From: Nitrospirillum amazonense
GTDB taxonomy: Bacteria; Pseudomonadota; Alphaproteobacteria; Azospirillales; Azospirillaceae
Assembly (NCBI RefSeq): GCF_007828045.1
Contig: NZ_VITN01000035.1
Coordinates: 1-45,405 of the forward strand
Direction of reading: 5' to 3'
Length of the DNA stretch: 45,405 nt
In this document: piece after piece, positions 1 to 9,533 of the stretch
Numbering within the stretch: position 1 is the first letter of the stretch
Layout: the number at the start of each line of letters is the position of its first letter
Program-made: the position numbers and the translations under genes
Notes under the pieces: model-generated
The model's input: the letters and a program-made list of their open reading frames with translations, nothing else
Database searches by the model: none
Told to the model about the DNA's origin: nothing

Positions 1-3000
1 CGGCCAGCCTGACGGGCGGCGCCGTCGTCGCCACCCTGTCGTCCACGGTCAATTACCTGGCGGGCCAGGTCGGTCCCACCCTGATGACCGGCGGCGCCGG
101 GTCCAACTACGCCGGTGTCAGCGTCACCACCAGCGGCGTCACGGGCCTCAGCATGGCCGGCACCACCAGCGGCACCGACCTGATACTGGTAGGCCTGAAC
201 GACTATGTCGGCGGCACCCTCACCAGCATCGCCAACAGCGGCACGCTCAGCGCCGTCACCGCCGTCTATATCGCCGGCACCGGCAGCCTGGGGACCCTGG
301 CCAACAGCGGTGTCATCGCCGGCAGCATCACCAACCTGGGCAGTGGCGGCCTGACCATCACCGGCGGCGGCAACGGCACGGTGGGCACGCTCACCGGCCT
401 GTCGGGCATGGGCGTCATCACCAGCGGCACCGCCGACGTGGTGTTCGCGTCCGGTGCCCTGGCGCTGAACGACAGCGTCAATGTCGGCAGCCACACGGTG
501 GTGAACAGCGGGGCCAGCCTGATCCTGGCCGGCACCATCGGCGTCACCGGCGCCTACCGCCAGACGGGCGGCATCCTGCTGATCGACCCGGCCACGGCGC
601 AACTGGTGGTCAGCAATGCCGCCAGCATCACGGGCGGCACAGTGCGGGCCAGCCTGTCGAGCGCCAGCAACTACCTGGCGGGCAGCGCCTACACCCTGGT
701 GCAGGGCGGCGCCGGGTCCGACTATACCGGCGCCGCCATCACCGTGACGGGCCTTCAGGGCCTGGGCGGCAGCGCTTCCATCGCCACGGTGGGCGGCAGC
801 CTCGACCTGCTGCTGGCGGTCACCACCGACTATGTCGGCGGCACGCTGGGGACGCTGTCCAACACCGGCACCTTGGGCGGCGCCACACCGGTCTACATCG
901 CCAGCAGCGGCACGCTGGGCACCCTGGTCAACAGCGGCGTGATCCAGGGCAACATCCTCAATGCCAGCGCCAACGCCCTGACCATCCAGGGCGGCACCGG
1001 CACGGTGGTGGGCACGCTGACCGGCGGTGGCATCATGAGCACGCTGGCCAACGTGGTGCTCGCGTCGGGTAACCTGGCGCTGAACGACCAGGTCACCGTC
1101 ACCGGCCACACCTTGGTCAACAGCGGCGCCTCGGTGCGGCTGACCAGCATCATCGGTGTCACCGGCGGCTACAGCCAGTCGGCCGGCACGCTGGCGCTGG
1201 CCTATGGCGGCGGCCAGCTGTCAGTGACCGGCGCCGCCGTGCTGACGGGCGGCACTATCGCCCTCAGCGGTGCGCCCGGCACCCTCAACTCGGCAGCGGG
1301 CCAGGGCGGCGGCACCGCGGCCGTGGCCGGCGGGGTGGGGTCCAGCTACATCGGCCTCAGCTACGCCTCCGGCATCACGGGGCTGGAGTTGACGGGCAGC
1401 GTCGGCGGTACCAGTCTCTACCTGGTGGGGTTGAACGACTATGTCGGCGGCACGCTGGGCACCCTGGCCAGCGGCGGCACCGTCAGCGCCGGCAACGCCG
1501 TCTATGTGGCGGCCACGGGCGGCATCGGCATCCTTTCCAACAGCGGCACGCTGGCGGGCACGCTCAGCGGCGTGCGCAACGGCGGCTCCATCGGCGCCCT
1601 GCTGAACCAGGGCCTGATCGCCGGGGCAACCGCGCTCTACAACGCGGCCGGCGCCGCCCTGGGCACGGTGACCAACAGTGGCACCCTCAGCGGCAACATC
1701 GTCAACCTGTCCTCGGGCGACCTGGTCATCGCGGGCAACGGCACGCTGGCGGGCGGCACCATCACGAACGCGGCCAGCAACCTAGTGTTCGCCGGGGGGG
1801 CCCAGGTGGTGGGCGACGCCATCAATGTGGGCAGTCACACGGTGGTGAACAGCGGCGCCAGCCTGACGCTGGCCAGCACGCTCAGCATCACCGGCAACTA
1901 CAGCCAGGCCCTCGGCACGCTGGCCCTCGGCACGCTGTCGGCGGTGGTCAGCGGTATCGCCAGCATCAGCGGTGGCATGATCACCACGGCCCAGCTGGAT
2001 GCCGGCGGCAACTACGTGGCGGGGGGTGCCGCCGGCACGTTGGTGCAGGGCGGGGCCGGGTCCGGCTACAGCGGGGTCAGCATCACCTCGGCCATCACCG
2101 GCCTGGCCGCCGCCACCCGCGTGGCCACCATCGGGTCCAGCGTGGACCTGCTGATCGCCGTGGCCAACGACTATGTGGGCGGCACGCTGGGCACGCTCAA
2201 CAACACCGGTACTGTCAGCGGCGTCACCACGGCGGCCTACATCGGTACCCTGGGCAGCCTGGGCACCCTGGCGAATAGCGGCCTGCTGCAGGGCACGCAA
2301 TACGGCGTGCACAACCTGGGCCGGATGGCCCTGGTCAGCAACAGCGGCACGATCGACGGCCGGGTGGGCCTGTACAACCAGGGCAGCATCGGCACGGTGG
2401 TCAACACCGGCGCCCTGATCGATGCGCCGTCGGTGGCGGCGGCCGGCCTGAACAATGCCGGGACCATCGGCACCATCCTGAACCAGGGGCTGATCAGCGG
2501 CACGGCCTACGGCCTGTACAACAGTGCGACCCTAGGCGCGGTCAGCAACAGTGGCACCATCGCCGGCCAGGTGGCGGTGCAAAACAGCGGTACCATCGGC
2601 ACCCTCAGCAACAGCGGCACCATCGCCGGCGTCACCGCCCTGTACAACCAGGGCAGCATCGGCACCATCGCCAACAGCGGCGTCATCGCCGGCAGCATCG
2701 TCAACACCAGCGCCAACGCCCTGGTGTTCACCGGCGGCGCCGGTTCCACCATCGGCACCCTGACGGGCCAGAACGGCGCCATCGGCACCATTACCAGCAC
2801 CAGCGGCACCGTGGAACTGGCCAGCGGCAACCTGCTGCTGAACGACCAGGTGAATGTCGGCACGGGCACGCTGGTGAACAGCGGCGCCAACGTGCTGCTG
2901 ACCAACGCTATCAGCGTGACGGGCAACTACAGCCAGTCGGCGGGCAATCTTTCCATGGGCATCGGCAGCGGCACGGCGGGTGAGCTGCTGGTCAGCGGCG

Positions 3001-6000
3001 ACGCCGCCTTCACCGGCGGCACGGTGGCGGTGACGGCGCTGTCGGGTAGCAACCTGATCGCGGGCCAGAGCTACACCATCGCCGAGGTGGGCGGGACCTT
3101 GACCACCAGCGGCCTCAGCGCCGCGGCCACGGGCTTCAGCGCCACGCTGGGCAGTGGCACGAACGGGTCGGCCACCGACCTGCTGCTGACCCTGCTCAGT
3201 GACTATGTCAGTGGCACGCTGGGGACCCTGACCAACAGCGGCACCATCAACGCCGCCACGGCGGTGCTGATCACCAGCGCCGGCAGCCTGGGCACCCTGG
3301 CCAACAGCGGCACCATCATCGGCAACGTGATCAACAATAGCGCCAATGACCTGGTGGTCGTGGGCGGCACCGGTGGCACGGTGGGCGGCTTCTCCGGCGG
3401 CACCATCCGCAACAGCCTGAGCAACCTGACCTTCGCGTCGGGTGCGGTCAGCCTGGCCGACGCCATCGACGTGACCGGCCACACCGTCAGCAACACCGGG
3501 GCCAGCCTGACGCTGGCCGGCGACGTGGCGGTGACGGGCAACTACAGCCAGACGGCGGGCACCCTGTCGGTGGCCGGCCATGTCCTGAGCGTCAGCGGGG
3601 CGGCGCAGGTGACGGGCGGCGTGGTGGATGCCGGGATGAGCGGCACGGCCAATTACCTGGTGGGCGACAGCGTCACCCTGATCCGGGGTGGCAACGGCTC
3701 GACCTACACCGGCTCCACGGTGGTCAGCGGCCTCACGGGCCTGGACGCCACGGGTGCTGCCAGCGGCAGCAACTTGGCAGCCGTGGCGGGCAACGACTAT
3801 ATCGGCGCCAGCCTGGCCGCGCTGACCGTCACCGGCACCCTGGCCAATACGGCCGGCGGCGCCACGGCGCTGTACATCGCGTCCACCGGCACCCTGGGCA
3901 GCCTGACGAACAGTGGTGTCGTCAGCGGCAACGTGACCAACGTCTCCGCCCGGGATCTGACCATCACCGGTGGCAGCGGCACTGTGGTGGGCAGCTTCAC
4001 CGGCGGCACGATCCGCAACACCGGCGCCAACGTGGTGTTCGCGTCGGGCGCGGTGGCCCTGGGCGACGCGATCGACGTGGGCGGCACGCACACGGTCAGC
4101 AACATCGGGGCGGCCATCGGCCTGACCACGGACGTTGGCGTCAACGGCACCTATGCCCAGAGCGCGGGCAGCCTGACCCTGGGCGGCCATGTGCTGACGG
4201 TCAGCGGCCCGGCGCTGGTCACGGGCGGCACGGTCAGCGCCGGCGTCTCCGGCGTGGGCAACTATTTCGTGGGCGACAGCGTGACCATGATCCAGGGTGG
4301 GGCGGGGTCGTCCTACACCGGGGCCGTGGTCACCAGCGGCTTGACCGGCCTGGACGCCAAGGGGTCGGTCAGCGGCGGCGACCTGCTGGCCGTGGCGGGC
4401 AACGACTACATCGGGGCCAGCCTGGCCATGCTGAACGTCACGGGTACCCTGGCCAACAATGCCGGCGGGGCCACGGCGCTGTACATCGCCAGCACCGGCA
4501 CGCTGGGCAGCCTGGCCAACAGCGGCACCATCAGCGGCAATGTGGTGAACCAGTCGGCCCGCGACCTGACCATCAACGGAGGGGGCAATGGCACGGTGGG
4601 CCGCTTCAGCGGCGGCACCATCACCAACACGGGCGCCAACGTGGTGTTCGCGTCCGGTGCGGTCAGCCTGGGCGACGTCCTCAACGTGGCGACGCATACG
4701 GTCAGCAACGCCGGCGCCAGCATCGCCCTGGCATCCGACGTGGCCGTCACGGGCAACTTCGCCCAGAGCAGCGGCACGCTGGCCGCCGGCGGTCATGTCC
4801 TGACCGTCAGTGGAGCGGCCAATGTGACGGGCGGCGTGGTCAACGCCGGGGTCAGCGCCACCGGCAACTACATCGTCGGCGACAGCGTCACCCTGATCCA
4901 GGGCGGCACGGGCTCCAACTACGCCGGGGCCACGGTCACCAGCGGCATCACCGGCCTCAGTGCCAACGCCGTGACCAGCGGCAGCACCTTGTTGGCGGCG
5001 GCGGGCAACGACTATATCGGTGCCAGCCTGGCCACGCTGACCGTCGCCGGCACCTTGGCCAATACCGCCGGCGGTGCCACGGCGCTGTACATCGCGGCTA
5101 CCGGCACGCTGGGCACCCTGGCTAACAGCGGCACCATCAGCGGCAACGTGGTGAACCTGTCGGCCAACGACCTGGCGGTCGAGGGTGGCACGGATGCGGC
5201 CCCCGGCGCCCTGACCGGCGGCACCATCACCAATACCCAGTCCGACCTGCGCTTCGCCAGCGGCACGGTGCGGTTGGCCGACACGGTGAACGTCGGTAGC
5301 CACAGCGTGGTCAACAGCGGGGCCACCCTGCTGGTGAACAGCGCGGTCAACATCACCGGCAGCTATAGCCAGACGGCCGGCAGTCTGGTCATCGGCGCCA
5401 CATCGCTGACCAGCTACGGCAGCCTGGTGATCAGCGGCAGCGCCAGCCTGACGGGCGGGTCGGTGACGCTGCAGGGGGCTGGCGGCAACGCTCTGCAGGC
5501 CGGTACCTACACCATCGCCACGGCGGGTAACGGCCTCAACCTCAGCGGAGTCAGCTTCAACGCCACCGGCTACACCGTCAGCTCCGCCACCGTCACGGTG
5601 GGCGGCACCACCGACCTGGTGGTGACGGTGGCGGGCACCACCACCAACTACACGGCCGTGGGCGTGGCCCAGGGCGGTGCGGCGGTGGGTTCAGGCGCCG
5701 CCCTGGACCAGATCGCCGCGCTGGCCTCCTCGTCCATCACCAGCAACGCGCAGGTGGCGGCGTTCACGCAGCAGGTGCTGGCGCCCCTCGCGAAACTGTC
5801 GGTGGAGGCCAAGCAGGTGGCGGTGGCGCAGCTGGCCCCCAGCCAGCTGACGCCGCAGCTGACCGCCACGGCGGTCACGCCGACGACGACGGCGATCAGC
5901 CAGCATCAGGAAACGGTGGCCAGCCTGATGGACGGATCGGCGAAAGGCGCCGCCGCCGGTTCTGAAGGCCGCGAGGGTGTGATCTGGGGCGAGATCCTGG

Positions 6001-6809
6001 GCGGCGGCGTGCTGCGCGGCACGACGACGGAGGCGGCGGGCTACCGCGCCAGCAGCAGCGGCGTGGTGCTGGGCGCCGACTGGTTCGCCAGCGACGAGGC
6101 CATGGCGGGCCTGGCCTTCAGCTGGATCAACAGCGCGTCGGTCGGCCAGGGCGTCATGGCGGGCAGCACCACGCGGGTGGGCAGCTATCAGCTGACCGCC
6201 TACAGTGTCTGGCGGCCTGACTGGGCGGACCAGCGCCTGTCGGTCGAAGGCCAGGTTGGCTGGGGCTACAACCACTACGACCAGCGCCGCGTCATCCAGT
6301 TCCTGGGGGCCCGCGCCAATGCCAACTACGGCGGGGAGCAGTACCTGGGCAAGGTGACGGTGGGCTATGACCTGCCGGTGGCGCGGGACTTCACCCTGAC
6401 GCCGCAGATCAGCGTGCGGGCCGTGCGCCTGACCAACCATGCCTATAACGAGCGGGACGCAGGCATCGCCGACCTGAACATCGACGCCCTGGTGACCAAC
6501 GCCATCACCCACGAGGTGGGCGTGAAGCTGGACACCCGCATCGACACCGGCATCGGCCGCCTGTTCCCCGACCTGCGGGTGTTCTGGGTGCACGACTATC
6601 TGAACGGCCCCATCGCCACCACCGGCGCGCTGGCTGGCGTGACCTTCGCCAGCACCACCGGCCGGCCGCAGGCCGACGGCCTGGGTGTCGCCCTGGGCGC
6701 CACCGTGGAACAGTCGGACGGCTTCAAGCTGCGCCTGGAGTACAACGGCGAGTACCGCCACGACTACCAGGGCCACTCCGGCGTCCTGCGGGCCAGCTGG
6801 GACTTCTGA
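1..6809 (+). CDS. Giant repeat-built autotransporter (type V secretion), 5' end outside the window
   Basis: The frame is open from base 3, so the true start and signal peptide lie upstream; 2268 residues are visible. Almost all of it is a Gly/Ser/Thr/Ala-rich, Cys-free passenger made of short beta-strand repeats of the type N-S-G-T-I-x-G-x-I-x-N, grouped in larger modules. Each module contains an N-D-Y-[VI]-G-[GA] signpost, coded near 201, 826, 1434, 2168, 3201, 3791, 4401 and 5006. From about base 5970 to the end (about 280 residues) it changes to alternating polar/aromatic strands starting E-G-V-I-W-G-E and ending in W-D-F. This is a classic 12-strand autotransporter beta-domain with a C-terminal Phe. 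By family it is a secreted or surface-displayed beta-helical adhesin-like protein; its ligand is unknown. The last three complete modules are about 605 bases each and very alike, suggesting recent amplification. No protease or lipase motif is visible in the passenger. Confidence 0.9.
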   Translation, partial: ASLTGGAVVATLSSTVNYLAGQVGPTLMTGGAGSNYAGVSVTTSGVTGLSMAGTTSGTDLILVGLNDYVGGTLTSIANSGTLSAVTAVYIAGTGSLGTLANSGVIAGSITNLGSGGLTITGGGNGTVGTLTGLSGMGVITSGTADVVFASGALALNDSVNVGSHTVVNSGASLILAGTIGVTGAYRQTGGILLIDPATAQLVVSNAASITGGTVRASLSSASNYLAGSAYTLVQGGAGSDYTGAAITVTGLQGLGGSASIATVGGSLDLLLAVTTDYVGGTLGTLSNTGTLGGATPVYIASSGTLGTLVNSGVIQGNILNASANALTIQGGTGTVVGTLTGGGIMSTLANVVLASGNLALNDQVTVTGHTLVNSGASVRLTSIIGVTGGYSQSAGTLALAYGGGQLSVTGAAVLTGGTIALSGAPGTLNSAAGQGGGTAAVAGGVGSSYIGLSYASGITGLELTGSVGGTSLYLVGLNDYVGGTLGTLASGGTVSAGNAVYVAATGGIGILSNSGTLAGTLSGVRNGGSIGALLNQGLIAGATALYNAAGAALGTVTNSGTLSGNIVNLSSGDLVIAGNGTLAGGTITNAASNLVFAGGAQVVGDAINVGSHTVVNSGASLTLASTLSITGNYSQALGTLALGTLSAVVSGIASISGGMITTAQLDAGGNYVAGGAAGTLVQGGAGSGYSGVSITSAITGLAAATRVATIGSSVDLLIAVANDYVGGTLGTLNNTGTVSGVTTAAYIGTLGSLGTLANSGLLQGTQYGVHNLGRMALVSNSGTIDGRVGLYNQGSIGTVVNTGALIDAPSVAAAGLNNAGTIGTILNQGLISGTAYGLYNSATLGAVSNSGTIAGQVAVQNSGTIGTLSNSGTIAGVTALYNQGSIGTIANSGVIAGSIVNTSANALVFTGGAGSTIGTLTGQNGAIGTITSTSGTVELASGNLLLNDQVNVGTGTLVNSGANVLLTNAISVTGNYSQSAGNLSMGIGSGTAGELLVSGDAAFTGGTVAVTALSGSNLIAGQSYTIAEVGGTLTTSGLSAAATGFSATLGSGTNGSATDLLLTLLSDYVSGTLGTLTNSGTINAATAVLITSAGSLGTLANSGTIIGNVINNSANDLVVVGGTGGTVGGFSGGTIRNSLSNLTFASGAVSLADAIDVTGHTVSNTGASLTLAGDVAVTGNYSQTAGTLSVAGHVLSVSGAAQVTGGVVDAGMSGTANYLVGDSVTLIRGGNGSTYTGSTVVSGLTGLDATGAASGSNLAAVAGNDYIGASLAALTVTGTLANTAGGATALYIASTGTLGSLTNSGVVSGNVTNVSARDLTITGGSGTVVGSFTGGTIRNTGANVVFASGAVALGDAIDVGGTHTVSNIGAAIGLTTDVGVNGTYAQSAGSLTLGGHVLTVSGPALVTGGTVSAGVSGVGNYFVGDSVTMIQGGAGSSYTGAVVTSGLTGLDAKGSVSGGDLLAVAGNDYIGASLAMLNVTGTLANNAGGATALYIASTGTLGSLANSGTISGNVVNQSARDLTINGGGNGTVGRFSGGTITNTGANVVFASGAVSLGDVLNVATHTVSNAGASIALASDVAVTGNFAQSSGTLAAGGHVLTVSGAANVTGGVVNAGVSATGNYIVGDSVTLIQGGTGSNYAGATVTSGITGLSANAVTSGSTLLAAAGNDYIGASLATLTVAGTLANTAGGATALYIAATGTLGTLANSGTISGNVVNLSANDLAVEGGTDAAPGALTGGTITNTQSDLRFASGTVRLADTVNVGSHSVVNSGATLLVNSAVNITGSYSQTAGSLVIGATSLTSYGSLVISGSASLTGGSVTLQGAGGNALQAGTYTIATAGNGLNLSGVSFNATGYTVSSATVTVGGTTDLVVTVAGTTTNYTAVGVAQGGAAVGSGAALDQIAALASSSITSNAQVAAFTQQVLAPLAKLSVEAKQVAVAQLAPSQLTPQLTATAVTPTTTAISQHQETVASLMDGSAKGAAAGSEGREGVIWGEILGGGVLRGTTTEAAGYRASSSGVVLGADWFASDEAMAGLAFSWINSASVGQGVMAGSTTRVGSYQLTAYSVWRPDWADQRLSVEGQVGWGYNHYDQRRVIQFLGARANANYGGEQYLGKVTVGYDLPVARDFTLTPQISVRAVRLTNHAYNERDAGIADLNIDALVTNAITHEVGVKLDTRIDTGIGRLFPDLRVFWVHDYLNGPIATTGALAGVTFASTTGRPQADGLGVALGATVEQSDGFKLRLEYNGEYRHDYQGHSGVLRASWDF

Positions 6810-7003
6810 GGGGGGCCTGCCATAAGCCATCCGGCGGCCCGCGCCCTGGGGCGTTGATCAGACGTCCTGAGCGTAACGTCTTGCGCCATCCCGTCTGCTT
6901 CGGCGCCTGGTGCGGGGCATGTGCGGGCAGTTGAGCAGCATGCAGGTGTCGCGCGGTGATTGATATGGGGTGAGTAGGACGTGGCCTCCCGGAGGCTTCG
7001 CCA
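6810..7003. other. Convergent intergenic gap, no gene
   Basis: This spacer lies between the convergent stops of the autotransporter and the GGDEF-EAL protein. It holds only short weak inverted repeats: arms AGACGT/ACGTCT at 6860-6865 and 6876-6881, and GCCTCC/GGAGGC around 6984-6996. No convincing terminator with a U-tract is present on either strand. Confidence 0.5.
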
Positions 7004-8347
7004 TTATGTTCCAGGGCCGCGGCCCAGTTCGTGGCGGGGCTTGCGAATGACGTGGCCTGGCACCGCCGTCCAGGGTCCGATGAAGTCTCCCGCCAGAAAA
7101 TTAATCCCCGCCGCTGTGGCGGCGGCCTCGGCGGCCTTTATCTCCACGCCTTCCAGCAGGGTGCCCAATCGCAACTTCTGGGCTGAGGAGGCGAAATAGG
7201 CGAGATCGATGGCTATCCGTTCCGTCAGGACAGGGCCGGGCAGTGTCGCCACCACTCCCGTGGCACCCGCCGCCGCGAAGGTTGGAAGGTCGCGGCTTTG
7301 AAGTTTGGTCGCGACAGTCACGCTGCGCCCGAATGGCCGCAGACAATTGATCAACTCGCGAAGGCGGCCTTCGGGTATTCCATCCGGCAAATCCTCCAAG
7401 CGATAATTCAGGAAGGGGCGGAGGTGCGCCGGAATGCGTCCCACCAAGTCGATAACCTGCTGCCGCCGGCTGTTGACCGATATGCTTTCGTAGTGGACGG
7501 GGAGGGAAAGAAAGAAGCGGAAGCGGTTCTCGTACAGCTCCAGGTAAGTTTCGATAGCTCCCTGAATGATCACGAGATCGAGGTCCAGGACCTCCATGGG
7601 GTTGGCACTGGTACCCAAGAGCGTCCCGGTGCCCCAAAACGCGTGATTGCCCCGCATGCGGCGGGCTCGGGCGATATAGAGAAACAGCACTTGCCGGGTG
7701 ACGTCCCAAGCGGGCTGGTACATGACCTCCACCGCTTCGGCCGGGACGCTCCGCCACGGTTCAGCCCAAGCGGTGCCGCTGCTTACCTGCTGCTCCGATG
7801 CGGGCCGGGCCATGGACTTCGCGACCGCTTCCAACAGCTCATCCAGTGAGGTGGCCTGGAGGTGTAGCGTGCCATCCACAATTCCGACCACGGACGTCAC
7901 CTGGATGGTGGAGGTGTCTGATTCTCCCAACAGCAGGCGCTGCAGATCTTCGATGATCCTTCCGCATATAAGGCTCGCTTCGCGATTACCCAGCTGTGCG
8001 AAGACGATCACAAAGGTTCCCTCGCCATGGCGGAAAAACACGTCGTGTGGGGAGAGAACATCCGCCAACAGGCGTTCCGCCAAAGTCAGCACCTTGCTTC
8101 GGACGGCAGTCCATCGTTCGCCCAGCTTCACCTTCAAACTATCAAGGCCGATCATCTGTACGCTGCCAGCGGCCACGTGCGACCTTCCGGCCAGAATGGA
8201 CCGCAAACGGTCGTTCAACTCGATCTCGGACGCGGGCGCAGGCGTGGGTGGTGGAGCGCTGTTCCCAGCTTTCCCCGCCGCCGGCAGTGGCGGTGGCGGT
8301 TCGCCGTCCTTCAGCCACGACGTGATCTTGTCGAGGAAAGCAGACAC
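7004..8347 (-). CDS. Degenerate GGDEF-EAL protein, probably non-catalytic
   Basis: 447 residues, soluble, with no signal peptide or membrane segment. After a Pro-rich linker (about residues 17-40) comes a GGDEF-like fold (about 42-185) in which the active-site loop reads R-H-G-E-G-T-F (residues 106-112) where active enzymes have R-x-G-G-D-E-F. The second half (about 205-430) is EAL-like: it keeps Y-Q-P (210-212), E-G-V-E (399-402) and a final G-x-x-F-L-A-G-D-F-I-G-P. It lacks the E-A-L triplet itself, where Y-I-A stands, and the D-D-F-G metal loop. It therefore probably neither makes nor breaks cyclic di-GMP, but may bind a nucleotide or act as a protein scaffold. The start is GTG at 8347, with an AAAGG about 10 bases upstream. 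It is the last gene of a three-gene minus-strand unit after the HAMP protein (64-base gap). Confidence 0.75.
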   Translation of the reverse strand: MSAFLDKITSWLKDGEPPPPLPAAGKAGNSAPPPTPAPASEIELNDRLRSILAGRSHVAAGSVQMIGLDSLKVKLGERWTAVRSKVLTLAERLLADVLSPHDVFFRHGEGTFVIVFAQLGNREASLICGRIIEDLQRLLLGESDTSTIQVTSVVGIVDGTLHLQATSLDELLEAVAKSMARPASEQQVSSGTAWAEPWRSVPAEAVEVMYQPAWDVTRQVLFLYIARARRMRGNHAFWGTGTLLGTSANPMEVLDLDLVIIQGAIETYLELYENRFRFFLSLPVHYESISVNSRRQQVIDLVGRIPAHLRPFLNYRLEDLPDGIPEGRLRELINCLRPFGRSVTVATKLQSRDLPTFAAAGATGVVATLPGPVLTERIAIDLAYFASSAQKLRLGTLLEGVEIKAAEAAATAAGINFLAGDFIGPWTAVPGHVIRKPRHELGRGPGT

Positions 8348-8411
8348 GGTCTGCGAACCTTTCGGGGCGGCGCCGTCCGAAGAGCGTCGCCTCTTGTGCC
8401 ATCAGGCGGAC

Positions 8412-9533
8412 TTAATAGATTTCCCGCGAAAATGACCGGACGACCTTGGCAAGATTCTCCAGCACCGCAACCGTGCGCGGCCCGGCGGCGGAACATTCGG
8501 GGGTGAGGGCGCCATTTCCTGGTGAAGGATCAGGACTGGCGCCGACCGGCGGATCATCACCGCGGATTTGCTCAATGGCAGTCAAAATCTCGCGCTCGAC
8601 CGTCCAACTCATGGTTTCAAGCCATGCCGCCTTTTCCTGCTCGGTGCGCTGCCGCTCCGCCTCCTGCTGGCGCCGCAGGTCTTCCAGCAGGGATGCGGTT
8701 TGACGCAACCCATCCACCGCACGGGCCATCGTCCCCAGTTCGTCCTTGGCATGCAGGCCGGGAACCGTCACCGAATAGTCCTGGCGTGTAAGGTCCTGCA
8801 GAGTCCGGGTCAACGCCATGATCGGCGCCGAAACCGCCCGGATGATGACGATGACCAGGAGGATGGCGATCATGCCGACCGCGACCACGGCAGCGGCAAA
8901 GGCCAGCCGGCCCGTGTACATGGAACTTTTCAGGCGAGCGATGCGCTCCTCTTCCAATATGTCGAACTTGGATGCCAGGCCGGCCACGAGATGCTTGGTT
9001 TCGTCGTAGGCGCGGGCGGTCGCGCTCATCATGGTCAGGGCGGTACCGGGGTCAGAATCCACCATGTCGACCACCAGTGCCGCCGCTTTGGTGAACTGAC
9101 GGGCATGGCCCTGGATCTCGGTGAGCGCGGCGCCATCCGCGGACTGTTCCGGGACAGCAGCGATCAGGGCGGCGGAGAGATCATCCACCACCTTCAAGTC
9201 ATTGGCCGCATCATGCGCCATGCGGGTGATCTTTGGGGCGTCGCTCTCCTCCGCCGCCACGGAAACCAACCTGTAGAGGGAGGTCATGGTGGTGTCGAGC
9301 TTGGTGTCGAACGCCGCCACCTTTTGCTGGGGTCTGAGAACATCCTGGTCCAGCGCCGTGACGTGAAGGGCATCCGTTGTCAGCAGGGCAAAGGCGCCGC
9401 TGCCGATGCCCACGAGAACGATCAGCAAGATCGCGGGGGCGGCTGCAACCTTGGCGAATATCGGCATATTGTGCAGCCGCAGCATGGCCCTATGTCCCGC
9501 TTCATTCGCTGGAAAAGTATTAGGTACCGTCAT
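8412..9533 (-). CDS. HAMP-domain membrane protein lacking an output domain
   Basis: 373 residues. TM1 is at about 27-51 and TM2 at about 211-233. Between them is a helical periplasmic region of about 155 residues that looks like a four-helix-bundle receptor sensor. A HAMP domain follows (about 230-285, with D-E-L-G at 264-267), then a charged Arg/Glu/Gln coiled coil to about 325 and a disordered Pro/Gly stretch. The final helix reads V-L-E-N-L-A-K-V-V. It resembles the front half of a methyl-accepting chemoreceptor, but there is no receptor hairpin tip, kinase or cyclase domain. ATG 9533 overlaps the stop of the upstream Cache gene (ATGA), so the two are probably translationally coupled. An alternative start at 9485 would shorten the N-terminus by 16 residues. 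A role as relay between the periplasmic Cache protein and the downstream GGDEF-EAL protein is inferred. Confidence 0.75.
   Translation of the reverse strand: MTVPNTFPANEAGHRAMLRLHNMPIFAKVAAAPAILLIVLVGIGSGAFALLTTDALHVTALDQDVLRPQQKVAAFDTKLDTTMTSLYRLVSVAAEESDAPKITRMAHDAANDLKVVDDLSAALIAAVPEQSADGAALTEIQGHARQFTKAAALVVDMVDSDPGTALTMMSATARAYDETKHLVAGLASKFDILEEERIARLKSSMYTGRLAFAAAVVAVGMIAILLVIVIIRAVSAPIMALTRTLQDLTRQDYSVTVPGLHAKDELGTMARAVDGLRQTASLLEDLRRQQEAERQRTEQEKAAWLETMSWTVEREILTAIEQIRGDDPPVGASPDPSPGNGALTPECSAAGPRTVAVLENLAKVVRSFSREIY

Noticed and set aside
2532-5303. 923-codon open frame on the minus strand opposite the autotransporter
   Set aside because: It mirrors the repeats of the real gene. 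Its Ala/Gly/Arg/His-rich text has no family resemblance and no start signal; GC-rich repetitive genes commonly leave antisense frames open.
1-6000. Repeats in the autotransporter considered as a CRISPR array or DNA satellite
   Set aside because: Repeats are long, diverged at the base level, kept in one reading frame and encode a coherent beta-helical protein.
5691-6830. 379-codon minus-strand frame over the autotransporter beta-domain
   Set aside because: The plus strand encodes a textbook beta-barrel here. The antisense product is low-complexity and unrelated to any family.
6810-7003. Bidirectional terminator between the autotransporter and GGDEF-EAL genes
   Set aside because: Only stems of about six bases without U-tracts are present, too weak to call.
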